The notes beneath the pieces are model-generated. The model searched no databases, had not been told where the DNA came from, and saw nothing but the letters and a program-made list of their open reading frames with translations. 13,496 bases of DNA from Bacteroidota bacterium (GTDB lineage Bacteria > Bacteroidota > Bacteroidia > NS11-12g > UBA955): positions 1 through 13,496 of the forward strand of contig SXYY01000015.1 in assembly GCA_005788145.1 (NCBI GenBank). Direction: 5' to 3'. Shown one piece after another: positions 6,956-13,496 of the stretch (positions within the stretch are counted from its first letter, which is position 1; the number at the start of each line of letters is the position of its first letter). The translations under genes were made by a program, and so were the position numbers.

Positions 6956-8584
6956 TCAATCCGCCTGTAAGAAAGGATAGCGATAGTCGGTTGGTGGCAC
7001 AAACGTCTCCTTGATGGTACGCTGACTCACCCAACGAAGTAAATTCACCTTCGCACCCGCTTTGTCGTTCGTTCCACTGCCTCTTCCACCACCAAAAGGT
7101 TGCTGACCTACCACCGCGCCTGTTGGCTTATCGTTGATATAGAAGTTGCCGGCACTGTTTCTCAATGCCCAAGTGGCATCGGTGATGGCCTGACGGTCTT
7201 GCGCCAAAACGGCCCCTGTTAACGCGTATTCACTGGTCTTGTCAACCACGTCAAACATATCGTTCCATTCGGCATCGGCATAGACCCAAATCGTTACTAC
7301 TGGACCAAAAATCTCCTCACACATGGTGCGATAATGCGCCGAGGGGGCCATCAAAATGGTGGGATCGATGAAATAACCCTGACTCATATCACAGTTTCCA
7401 CCCCACAACACTTCTACCCCATCCGCTTTGGCTTGGTCGATGTAGCCCTTGATTTTATTGAAGGCACGCTCGTCGATTACGGCGTTTACGAAGTTGGTAA
7501 AATCTTCGGTGGGACCCACTTTGATGGTTGCCATTTCTGACAGCAATTTGGTTTTTACGGCAGGCCACAAACTCTGAGGAATGTACACACGGCTCGCGGC
7601 AGAGCATTTTTGTCCTTGGAATTCAAAGGCTCCCCGGATGATGGCGGTAACAATCACATCCACCTGCGCGCTGCTATGAACCAAAATAAAGTCTTTTCCG
7701 CCCGTTTCACCTACGATACGTGGATAGCTGCGATACTTGGCAATATTGGTACCAATGGTTTGCCAAATTTGACGGAATACATCTGTACTACCGGTAAAGT
7801 GAATCCCTGAAAATTCGGGGTGATTGAAAATCACTTTCCCCATTTCTGGTCCACTAGAAAAAACCATATTTACTACTCCATCGGGCAGACCCGCTTCTTT
7901 GAGAATGCACATCAATACATGTGCGCTATATATTTGTGAAACGGCGGGTTTCCAAACAATCACGTTGCCCATCATGGCAGGTGCTGTAGGCAAGTTTCCT
8001 GCGATGGCTGTAAAGTTGAAAGGCGTAAGGGCGAAGACAAAACCTTCGAGCGGACGGTATTCCAGACGGTTCCAAATGCCTTTGGCGTTGGCTGGGGGCT
8101 GCTCGTTATAGATTTCAGCCATGTATTGTACGTTGAAACGCAAGAAGTCGACCATTTCACAAATCGAATCAATCTCAGACTGGAATGCATTCTTGCTTTG
8201 GGCCAACATGGTTGAAGCGTTTAGTACATAGCGGTATTTGGTGGCCATCAATTCGGCAGCTTTCAAGAATATCGCTGCGCGCTGTTCCCAGGGCATGGAT
8301 TCCCACATGGGCTTTGCGGCGAGGGCGGCATCGATGGCTTGTTGCACGTGGCTGCCGTTACCTCTGTGGTACTGTCCGATTTTGTGGTGGCGGTCGTGGG
8401 GCGGAAACAAATCGTAAACGTCGCCAGTACGCACTTCCTCTGAACCGATATACATGGGAATATCTTCTACTTTACTGCGCGCGTCTTTCAGAGCAGTCTG
8501 CAAAGATTTGCGTTCGTTGCTTCCTGATGCATACTCATAAATGGGTTCGTTGATGGCTTGGGGGATGTGAAATGTTCCGTTCAT
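6956..8584 (-). CDS. pruA: L-glutamate gamma-semialdehyde dehydrogenase (1-pyrroline-5-carboxylate dehydrogenase)
   Basis: NAD-dependent aldehyde dehydrogenase that oxidises glutamate semialdehyde to glutamate, the second step of proline catabolism. The 542-residue length is that of stand-alone P5C dehydrogenases. Visible motifs: TPFNFTAI at 187-194 (cofactor binding), FTGSTDVF near 263-270, VGETGGKDF with general base Glu293, FQGQKCSAASRVY with the nucleophile Cys327, CEEIFGPV near 422-429, and QPFGGGRGSGTNDKAG at 495-510, a glycine-rich segment typical of P5CDH. I chose the ATG at 8584 (MNGTFHIP); a TTG six codons upstream is in frame but lies inside the predicted promoter. No proline dehydrogenase gene is in the window. 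It is divergent from the phosphatase. Confidence 0.94.
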   Translation of the reverse strand: MNGTFHIPQAINEPIYEYASGSNERKSLQTALKDARSKVEDIPMYIGSEEVRTGDVYDLFPPHDRHHKIGQYHRGNGSHVQQAIDAALAAKPMWESMPWEQRAAIFLKAAELMATKYRYVLNASTMLAQSKNAFQSEIDSICEMVDFLRFNVQYMAEIYNEQPPANAKGIWNRLEYRPLEGFVFALTPFNFTAIAGNLPTAPAMMGNVIVWKPAVSQIYSAHVLMCILKEAGLPDGVVNMVFSSGPEMGKVIFNHPEFSGIHFTGSTDVFRQIWQTIGTNIAKYRSYPRIVGETGGKDFILVHSSAQVDVIVTAIIRGAFEFQGQKCSAASRVYIPQSLWPAVKTKLLSEMATIKVGPTEDFTNFVNAVIDERAFNKIKGYIDQAKADGVEVLWGGNCDMSQGYFIDPTILMAPSAHYRTMCEEIFGPVVTIWVYADAEWNDMFDVVDKTSEYALTGAVLAQDRQAITDATWALRNSAGNFYINDKPTGAVVGQQPFGGGRGSGTNDKAGAKVNLLRWVSQRTIKETFVPPTDYRYPFLQAD

Positions 8585-8599
8585 ATTTCTAGATAAATG

Positions 8600-8607
8600 C
8601 AAAAATA
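8600..8607 (-). promoter_or_regulatory. Candidate -7 element for pruA
   Basis: On the minus strand TATTTTTG matches TAnnTTTG exactly and ends 15 bases before the pruA ATG at 8584. No TTTG is present at the usual upstream distance, so support is partial. Confidence 0.35.
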
Positions 8608-8647
8608 CGTCCTAATTCCTATGTTTTGTGTGATTAAGGTTCTGTTA

Positions 8648-8682
8648 ATTGGCAAACGACCCCGAAATGCGATGTAAATTTG
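8648..8682 (+). promoter_or_regulatory. Candidate promoter placing phosphatase transcription start at or near its GTG
   Basis: TAAATTTG (8675-8682) is an exact TAnnTTTG match; ATTG at 8648-8651 could be the -33 element with a long 23-base spacer. The GTG start codon begins at 8687, only four bases after the -7 element, so transcription would begin at about the start codon and the mRNA would have little or no leader. Confidence 0.4.
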
Positions 8683-8686
8683 CCCT

Positions 8687-9871
8687 GTGAAACATTTGTC
8701 ATTGATCATCGCCATTGTTGGATATTCCATGCTACCCGCTGTGGTTGCAGCCAAGCCCAAAAAACCCAAAGCCCCAAAACACATCGTTTTGATTATCGGT
8801 GATGGTACCGGCCTTGCGCAGTGGAGTGCCTACAATGCAGCCAAAACCAAAGGCAAAAACAGCATGGATAGTGCGGCCGCCGTTTTCCGGGATTTCCCGG
8901 TATTTGGGATGAGTTTCACATCGAGTGCCAACAAATTCATCACCGACAGTGGTGCCGGTGGGACGGCCCTATCGACCGGACAAAAAGCAAACAATTACAT
9001 GGTGGGCATGGCCGCGGATAGTTCTAAGCCACTGTCGCTGTCGGAAATCGCCCATTTGCGGGGAAAATCTACGGGTATTGCGGTCACTTGTGAGTTGACC
9101 CACGCTACACCGGGGGCCTTTTTCGCCCATCAACCATCGCGAAAAATGATGAAGGAAATCGGAGACGATTTTGTGAACGGCATGAAAAACAATCCGTTCG
9201 GGGTGTTGCAATACGCAGAGGGAACGGGCGGTATCGATCTGATGAAAACACAACATGGTTGTATCGACGTGGCCATTGGTGGCGGTAAAATGTACTTCGA
9301 TACCGCGCTGTTGACGCAACATGGATACCGCGTTGGCACGGGATATGGCGCTATGCAGCAGTTGCAGGACGTGGACCGTAGGGTTGTTTTTTATAACGAC
9401 AGCGCTTATCCCCCTAAGGCCCATGAGGGACGCAATGCACAAGGTCCGTTTTTGGCCGATGCCAGCGAAAGCATACTGAAAACGATGTTTGAAAATCCCT
9501 TGGGCAGTTTCACCATGATTGAGGGATCGCAAGTGGATTGGGCGGGACATGAAAACGACAGCGCTTATTTGATGGCAGAACTGGCAGATTTGGATGTAAC
9601 GATTCAGCGCGTGTTGGCGATGGCGAAGGACAACAAGGAAACATTGATTGTGATCACGGCCGACCACGAAACCGGGGGCTTGAGTTTGGTGGGATGGGAT
9701 AAAAAGGCACATCGACCTGTGTTAAATTTTTCAACCCACGAACACACGGGAATTCCGGTGCCCGTTTTTGCTTATGGTCCGGGCGCTGAGGCCTTTGGTG
9801 GAGCGTATCAAAACACAGCGGTCTTCAACAAAATCAAAGCATTGCTTGAGCAACCCGCAGAAAAGAAATAA
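8687..9871 (+). CDS. Secreted alkaline phosphatase, PhoA family
   Basis: A 394-residue phosphomonoesterase with an N-terminal signal peptide (hydrophobic to about residue 19, VVAA-K cleavage site after residue 22), so it acts in the periplasm. Active-site motifs in order: IIGDG with Asp39 (metal), ITDSGAGGTALSTG with nucleophile Ser88 (the counterpart of E. coli DSAAS), THATPGAFFAHQ at 138-149, MIEGSQVDWAGHEND with Glu279, Asp284 and His288, TADHETGG with Asp326/His327, and STHEHTG with His351 or His353. All metal-ligand positions appear filled. Start: an in-frame stop at 8675-8677 excludes longer versions; GTG 8687 gives a full signal peptide, whereas the next ATG (8729) would destroy it. 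kdsB follows after 9 bases. Confidence 0.92.
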   Translation: MKHLSLIIAIVGYSMLPAVVAAKPKKPKAPKHIVLIIGDGTGLAQWSAYNAAKTKGKNSMDSAAAVFRDFPVFGMSFTSSANKFITDSGAGGTALSTGQKANNYMVGMAADSSKPLSLSEIAHLRGKSTGIAVTCELTHATPGAFFAHQPSRKMMKEIGDDFVNGMKNNPFGVLQYAEGTGGIDLMKTQHGCIDVAIGGGKMYFDTALLTQHGYRVGTGYGAMQQLQDVDRRVVFYNDSAYPPKAHEGRNAQGPFLADASESILKTMFENPLGSFTMIEGSQVDWAGHENDSAYLMAELADLDVTIQRVLAMAKDNKETLIVITADHETGGLSLVGWDKKAHRPVLNFSTHEHTGIPVPVFAYGPGAEAFGGAYQNTAVFNKIKALLEQPAEKK

Positions 9872-9880
9872 CTTGCGGCC

Positions 9881-10618
9881 ATGAGCGGCACAACTTTCGG
9901 CATCATCATTCCGGCGCGGTATGCGAGTACCCGATTTCCCGGCAAACCCCTGCAAGATTTGGGCGGAAAAACGATGATTGAGCGCGTGGTTGAGGCGGCG
10001 ATGTTGGCCAATCCCGATGCGGGTGTTGCTGTGGCCACAGACGATGTGAGAATTGCCGAGCACATTCAATCCAAATGTGAGGTGGTGATGACGAGCGATT
10101 TACATCCCAGCGGCACGGATCGATGTGCGGAAGCATTGACAAAATTGGGCTGGGACTGCGATGTAGTTGTGAATTTACAGGGCGATGAGCCATTCATCAA
10201 GCCGGAACAGGTGGCGTTGTTGGTATCGGCATTTGAGAACCCCAGAACAGAAATCGCCACGTTGAAGATTGCGATTCAGGAAAAAGAGGAGATACTGAAT
10301 CCGAATGTGGTGAAGGTGGTGTGTGATTTGAACGATCAGGCTTTGTATTTTTCGCGGTCGGCGATTCCATTTGATCGAAACGGACAATTTCAGGGCTCGG
10401 GGATTTCGTATTATCGTCACATCGGGATGTATGCGTTTCGCCGGGATGCATTGATCAAGGTGTCAAGGCTATCGCCCAGCGCATTGGAAAAAACGGAGAT
10501 GTTGGAGCAATTGCGGTGGTTGGAGAACGGGATGGGCATCGGTGTAAAAGAAACCACCTGGGCCTCCCCTGCCATCGACACGCCGGAGGATGTAGCGAAG
10601 GCGCTGAGGTTTGTTTGA
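9881..10618 (+). CDS. kdsB: 3-deoxy-manno-octulosonate cytidylyltransferase (CMP-Kdo synthetase)
   Basis: Cytoplasmic enzyme that activates Kdo with CTP for transfer to lipid A, a step of LPS inner-core synthesis. The 245-residue length is standard. Motifs: IIIPARYASTRFPGKPL at 8-24 (CTP binding), AVATDD at 50-55, HPSGTDRCAEA at 75-85, NLQGDEP at 98-104 (metal site), YFSRSAIPFDR around 156-166, HIGMYAFR at 180-187, EKTEMLEQLRWLENG at 203-217 and IDTPED at 232-237. It starts 9 bases after the phosphatase stop with no terminator between them, so the two are probably co-transcribed. The following 192 bases are non-coding. Confidence 0.95.
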   Translation: MSGTTFGIIIPARYASTRFPGKPLQDLGGKTMIERVVEAAMLANPDAGVAVATDDVRIAEHIQSKCEVVMTSDLHPSGTDRCAEALTKLGWDCDVVVNLQGDEPFIKPEQVALLVSAFENPRTEIATLKIAIQEKEEILNPNVVKVVCDLNDQALYFSRSAIPFDRNGQFQGSGISYYRHIGMYAFRRDALIKVSRLSPSALEKTEMLEQLRWLENGMGIGVKETTWASPAIDTPEDVAKALRFV

Positions 10619-10644
10619 AATACGAGTTGACGTTTTAAACCAGA

Positions 10645-10662
10645 TAGTATCATTTGATACTA
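10645..10662. repeat. 18-base perfect palindrome (8-2-8), operator-like
   Basis: TAGTATCA-TT-TGATACTA is a perfect inverted repeat, 27 bases after the kdsB stop. The stem is A+T-rich and followed by an A-rich, not T-rich, stretch, so it is a poor intrinsic terminator and looks more like a protein-binding site. The adjoining ACTAACA (10659-10665) repeats the half-site of the palindrome at 10775-10792. Confidence 0.55.
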
Positions 10663-10693
10663 ACATAAAAACCTTCAATGTTAATGTAAATGC

Positions 10694-10740
10694 AAATCCC
10701 TATGTTTTGAGCTAAATCCAAATTCAACTAAAATCCCTAT
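10694..10740 (+). repeat. Direct repeat AAATCCCTAT, two copies
   Basis: AAATCCCTAT occurs at 10694-10703 and again at 10731-10740, start-to-start distance 37 bases, in the non-coding region upstream of the TetR gene. Function unknown; ten bases in an A+T-rich region could be chance. Confidence 0.4.
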
Positions 10741-10767
10741 CGGCCATTCAGACAATTTTGCAAAACA

Positions 10768-10799
10768 TTTGGAAAACTAACAAGTGTTAGTTAGTTTTG
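10768..10799 (+). promoter_or_regulatory. Bacteroidota sigma-70-type promoter of the TetR-paa operon
   Basis: TTTG (10768-10771) and TAGTTTTG (10792-10799) are separated by 20 bases, an exact match to the TTTG-N19-21-TAnnTTTG pattern known from Bacteroidota. Transcription should start about 10804-10807, a few bases before the ATG at 10811. This is the strongest promoter by sequence in the window, and its spacer is filled by a palindrome. Confidence 0.6.
10775..10792. promoter_or_regulatory. Operator candidate: palindrome within the promoter spacer
   Basis: AACTAACA-AG-TGTTAGTT is a perfect 8-2-8 inverted repeat. It occupies almost exactly the spacer between the -33 and -7 elements and shares its last base with the -7 box, so a bound dimer would block RNA polymerase. 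The next gene encodes a TetR-family repressor, whose usual operators are palindromes of this size, so autorepression is the natural inference. Confidence 0.6.
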
Positions 10800-10810
10800 T
10801 ATTTGTTACA

Positions 10811-11377
10811 ATGACACGCCGACAAGAAATCATGGGAACCGCTTTGGGACTGATGCGCAAAAAAGGGTATCTGAATACCTCCATGCGCGACATTGCCAGC
10901 TCGGTAAACATGGAGGCTGCGAGCTTGTACAACCACATCAAAAGCAAAGAAGAAATTCTGATCGATACCTGCTTCGGCTTGGCAGAAACCTTGGAAATCG
11001 GCATCAAAGAAGTGAACGACATCTACTTCAACGCCGCTGAGAAATTGGCCATGGCCATCCACAACCACATTCAAGCACTCACCCAGGACCTCAATGCATC
11101 GCACCTATTTGTACACGAATGGCGACATTTATCAGACGACAAACGCGCACAGTTTATTCAACGTCGTGATTTGTACGAAAAAGAATTTCGCGACATCGTA
11201 ATACTCGGATTTGAAGAAGGGGAATTCAAAGACGTTGACCCCAAATTTGCCACCCTCACCATCCTCGCCTCGCTCAACTGGGTCGGTGAATGGTATCGCC
11301 CACAAGGGGAAATGCAACCCAAAGAAATTGCAGAAAAATTGACCCATTTCATTCTCTCAGGACTACAAAAAAACTAA
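10811..11377 (+). CDS. TetR/AcrR-family transcriptional regulator, probable repressor of the paa genes
   Basis: A 188-residue DNA-binding protein. Residues 1-50 are a typical TetR N-terminal domain: RRQEIMGTALGLMRKKGY, then the helix-turn-helix TSMRDIASSVNMEAASLYNH (23-42) ending KSKEEIL. The all-helical C-terminal ligand domain has no motif I can tie to a specific inducer. I chose ATG 10811; the in-frame GTG at 10784 would add nine residues but lies inside the promoter and operator, upstream of the predicted transcription start. The stop is 10 bases before paaA, so the regulator leads the operon it likely controls. TetR-type regulators (PaaR) control phenylacetate genes in other bacteria and respond to phenylacetyl-CoA; whether this one is orthologous is not shown by the sequence. 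Confidence 0.87.
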   Translation: MTRRQEIMGTALGLMRKKGYLNTSMRDIASSVNMEAASLYNHIKSKEEILIDTCFGLAETLEIGIKEVNDIYFNAAEKLAMAIHNHIQALTQDLNASHLFVHEWRHLSDDKRAQFIQRRDLYEKEFRDIVILGFEEGEFKDVDPKFATLTILASLNWVGEWYRPQGEMQPKEIAEKLTHFILSGLQKN

Positions 11378-11387
11378 ACACATTCAT

Positions 11388-12380
11388 ATGTACGGAAACG
11401 CTTACATCGAAAATGACGGCAACAAAGTGAACAGCATTTTGGCCGACGAAGATCCCATCAAATTGGCAGAGTTCGAAGCACGCATCGCTGCGGGTGACAA
11501 AATCGAACCGAAAGATTGGATGCCCAAAGAGTATCGCAAGCAGTTGGTGAGAATGATTGAGCAACACGCTCACTCAGAAATCATCGGCTCGTTGCCAGAA
11601 GGCACGTGGATTACCCGCGCACCTGGTTTCCGTCGTAAATTGGCATTGATGGCAAAAGTTCAAGACGAAGTGGGCCACGCACAATTGCTGTATAGCGCCG
11701 CTGAAACCTTGGGTAAAAGTCGGGAAGACATGACCAACGACCTGATCAACGGCAAGAGCAAATATTCAAACGTATTCAACTACCCCGCTCCCACTTGGGC
11801 CGATAGCGCTGTGATTGCTTGGTTGATCGATGCAGGGGCTATCGTGAATCAGTTGGCCAACAGCAAAGGATCTTACGGTCCGTATTGCAGGGCTTTGGAC
11901 CGCATCTGTGCTGAGGAATCGTTCCATTTGAAATACGGACATGATAACGTGGTTTTCTTGGCAACAGGAACACCGGTGCAACGTGCGATGGTGCAAGAAG
12001 CCTTGAACCGCTGGTGGGAACCCATCATGCACTTCTTTGGTCCGCCAGACAAAGCTTCACAACACTCTGAAATCTTGATGCGCTGGAAAGTAAAAATGGG
12101 ATCCAACGATTCTATGCGTCAGACCTTCTTGAACATGTACGTCCCCAAGATTTGGGATTTGGGCTTAACCCTCCCCGACCCCAACTTGCGCAAAAACGAG
12201 GAAACCGGTCAATGGGAATACACAGAACCCGACTGGGATACATTCAAACAGGTCATCAACGGAAACGGACCTTGCAACAAAGAACGTTTGGCGGTTCGCA
12301 GAATGGCTGAGGAAAACGGTCGTTGGGTACGTAAAGCCTTGATGAACAAATCTGAGGAATACGTAACGCCGTTGGCCTAA
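11388..12380 (+). CDS. paaA: 1,2-phenylacetyl-CoA epoxidase, catalytic subunit A
   Basis: The di-iron oxygenase subunit of the PaaABC(D)E complex, which epoxidises the ring of phenylacetyl-CoA in the aerobic phenylacetate pathway. The 330-residue length is close to that of known PaaA proteins. The four-helix di-iron signature is visible: Glu64 in AHSEIIGSLPEG, Glu94 and His97 in QDEVGHAQ, and Glu177 with His180 in CAEESFHLKYGH. The conserved segments WITRAPGFRRKLALMAKVQD (74-93), LGLTLPDP and the C-terminal NGNGPCNKERLAVRR also fit PaaA. It follows the TetR gene by 10 bases and precedes paaB by 26. Confidence 0.95.
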   Translation: MYGNAYIENDGNKVNSILADEDPIKLAEFEARIAAGDKIEPKDWMPKEYRKQLVRMIEQHAHSEIIGSLPEGTWITRAPGFRRKLALMAKVQDEVGHAQLLYSAAETLGKSREDMTNDLINGKSKYSNVFNYPAPTWADSAVIAWLIDAGAIVNQLANSKGSYGPYCRALDRICAEESFHLKYGHDNVVFLATGTPVQRAMVQEALNRWWEPIMHFFGPPDKASQHSEILMRWKVKMGSNDSMRQTFLNMYVPKIWDLGLTLPDPNLRKNEETGQWEYTEPDWDTFKQVINGNGPCNKERLAVRRMAEENGRWVRKALMNKSEEYVTPLA

Positions 12381-12406
12381 CCTGAGCACAATCAAAATAA
12401 GAAACT

Positions 12407-12784
12407 ATGATTATCAAGTCATTGGACCCCAGAATTGATCGTGCGGCATTGGACGATGAATCAAAAGTTGGCGAACTGTCGGGCAACGAGCACTTCCAAA
12501 CGTATGAAGTGTTTCAGCAGGTTAAGCGCGGCACACACCACCAACACGTGGGTAACGTGCATGCACCCAACGCTGAAATGGCGATGTTGTTTGCCAAAGA
12601 GCAATACTGCAGACGCGGCGCAGCCGTGAATTTGTGGGTGGTAAAAACGGCGGATGTTTTTGTTACCGAATACCAAGACGCTGACATTTTCGAAACCACG
12701 GAAGACAAGCTATACCGCGACCCCAACAGCTACAAGGTGATGGATCGCATTAATGCATTCAAAGCCAGAAACAACAACGCGTAA
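12407..12784 (+). CDS. paaB: 1,2-phenylacetyl-CoA epoxidase subunit B
   Basis: Small non-catalytic subunit of the phenylacetyl-CoA epoxidase, needed for assembly of the complex. The core runs from about residue 30: YEVFQQVKRGTHHQHVGNVH (33-52), then APNAEMAMLFAKEQYCRRG (53-71) and LWVVK, all typical PaaB. The 125 residues exceed the roughly 95 of the E. coli protein; the extra length is a charged N-terminal stretch (1-29) and a C-terminal tail containing DPNSYKVMDRI. The ATG at 12407 is the first in the gap after paaA. paaC begins 9 bases after its stop. Confidence 0.93.
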   Translation: MIIKSLDPRIDRAALDDESKVGELSGNEHFQTYEVFQQVKRGTHHQHVGNVHAPNAEMAMLFAKEQYCRRGAAVNLWVVKTADVFVTEYQDADIFETTEDKLYRDPNSYKVMDRINAFKARNNNA

Positions 12785-12793
12785 ACACAGATT

Positions 12794-13496
12794 ATGGAAT
12801 TCACAGAAAGACACGTAGAAGGCTTAAAAGAGCTTTTATATAAAATGGCCGATGATTTATTGATCATTGGTCACCGCAACAGCGAATGGACCGGTTTGGG
12901 TCCGATGTTGGAAGAGGATATCGCTTTCAGCAGCATGGCACAAGACAAAATTGGTCAGTCGTTGGCATTGTTTGAATTGTTACACGAATTGGGCGAAAGC
13001 GACCCAGATACGGTGGCATTTACGCGCAACGCACCCCAGTTTCATTGCTCGCAGTTGGTAGAATTACCGATTGGTGGCTATGACTTTTCAATGGTTCGTC
13101 ACTTCTTCTTTGATCATGCCGAAGCGATTCGCTTTGAGATGTTGAGCGAGACCGTATTTGAACCTTTGGCGATGGTTGCCAAGAAGTTCAAGGGCGAAAT
13201 CAAGTACCACACGATGCACGCCGACATTTTCATGCAGAAATTGGCAGCGGGTGGTGAGGAGAGCTTTGGCCGCATGCAGCAGGCCATCAACGATACGTTT
13301 GGTTTGGCTTTAGGGATGTTTGAACCGGGAGCCTACGAAGCGGAATTGATTGAAACGGGTATTTTTGGCGGCGAAGCCGAATTGCAGCAGCGCTGGTTGG
13401 ATAAAGTGGTTCCGTTGTTGACCTCTTATGGATACATGGTTCCATCGGTTGACGCGGTAGAGCCCGCCTTCGGCGGGCGCAAAGGTGTGCACACGC
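12794..13496 (+). CDS. paaC: 1,2-phenylacetyl-CoA epoxidase subunit C, 3' end outside window
   Basis: Structural partner of PaaA with the same helical fold but without a working iron site. 234 codons are visible and the frame is open at the right edge; roughly 15-20 residues are probably missing. Matching segments: LLIIGHRNSEWTGLGPMLEE (22-41), DIAFSSMAQDKIGQS (42-56), FFFDHAEAIRFEMLS (104-118), KYHTMHADIFMQKLA (137-151) and the closing GGRKGVHT, which leads into the family's usual 'HTEHL'. DKIGQ stands where PaaA has DEVGH, so iron ligands are lost as expected for PaaC. ATG 12794 is 9 bases after paaB. paaD and paaE would be expected just past the window. Confidence 0.93.
   Translation, partial: MEFTERHVEGLKELLYKMADDLLIIGHRNSEWTGLGPMLEEDIAFSSMAQDKIGQSLALFELLHELGESDPDTVAFTRNAPQFHCSQLVELPIGGYDFSMVRHFFFDHAEAIRFEMLSETVFEPLAMVAKKFKGEIKYHTMHADIFMQKLAAGGEESFGRMQQAINDTFGLALGMFEPGAYEAELIETGIFGGEAELQQRWLDKVVPLLTSYGYMVPSVDAVEPAFGGRKGVHT
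13462..13478 (+). repeat. GC-rich hairpin inside the 3' part of paaC
   Basis: GCCCGCC-TTC-GGCGGGC is a perfect 7-bp inverted repeat with a 3-base loop, much more G+C-rich than its surroundings. It encodes part of the conserved PAFGGR segment of PaaC. There is no T tract after it, and the reading frame passes through. Confidence 0.5.

Noticed and set aside
8969..9712. Long open frame (247 codons) on the minus strand
   Set aside because: It lies wholly antisense to the phosphatase, whose motifs are intact; its translation has no recognisable domain and no promoter or start context. It is a shadow of the + strand codon use.
10756..10765. TTTTGCAAAA palindrome upstream of the TetR promoter
   Set aside because: Ten bases of simple A/T symmetry in an A+T-rich spacer are expected by chance and do not coincide with a promoter element.
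10784..10810. GTG as an earlier start of the TetR gene
   Set aside because: The codon lies inside the palindrome and between the promoter elements, upstream of the predicted transcription start; ATG 10811 begins a normal TetR N-terminus.
13462..13478. paaC hairpin as a transcription terminator
   Set aside because: It is inside an intact, conserved reading frame and no T tract follows; the frame continues to the window edge.
1..13496. CRISPR array, tRNA/rRNA genes, insertion sequences or attachment sites
   Set aside because: No spaced repeats, no tRNA cloverleaf or CCA-type ends, no transposase or integrase motifs and no flanking terminal repeats were seen; almost all bases are explained by intact chromosomal genes.

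Overview
The window reads as chromosomal DNA of a Bacteroidota bacterium (Flavobacteriales-like at the broadest; I cannot place the family). Three things point there: several genes are preceded by the Bacteroidota-type promoter core TAnnTTTG, once with a clean TTTG about 20 bases upstream; Shine-Dalgarno sequences are weak or absent; and the proteins have Bacteroidota-style forms (a GH3-like/beta-lactamase-like fusion, Mpl, a 542-residue PruA, a bifunctional-nuclease protein with a UVR tail). kdsB and mpl indicate a Gram-negative envelope with LPS and meso-DAP peptidoglycan. All of it looks like ordinary, intact chromosomal coding sequence. I see no mobile element, CRISPR array, rRNA or tRNA.

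Layout. 1-3021: the C-terminal part of a GH3-like/serine-hydrolase fusion (+) converges on, and overlaps by 28 bases, mpl (-). Together they suggest muropeptide recycling. 3114-6907: a + strand run of etfB, etfA, a BFN-UVR protein, an unrecognised single-helix envelope protein and a class IV aminotransferase. The gaps are 1, 25, 9 and 45 bases, so this is probably one transcript led by the electron-transfer flavoprotein. 6956-8584: pruA (-), converging on that run. 8687-10618: a secreted PhoA-family alkaline phosphatase that starts at GTG, followed 9 bases later by kdsB. 10619-10810: the longest non-coding stretch (192 bases), with two 8-2-8 palindromes, a direct repeat and the best promoter in the window. 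10811-13496: a TetR-family regulator, then paaA, paaB and paaC (paaC cut by the window edge), the start of a phenylacetyl-CoA epoxidase operon.

How the genes fit together. The TetR gene sits 10 bases before paaA, and a perfect palindrome lies exactly between the two promoter elements upstream of it. The simplest reading is an autoregulated paa operon silenced by its own first gene product until an inducer, probably a CoA thioester, appears. EtfAB would carry electrons from acyl-CoA dehydrogenases, and PruA performs the last step of proline oxidation to glutamate, so the window leans toward aerobic catabolism alongside envelope upkeep. I do not see a wholly new system. The most informative points are the TetR operator architecture, the second unexplained palindrome, the probably leaderless phosphatase mRNA, the hydrolase-Mpl pairing and the unrecognised 192-residue protein.
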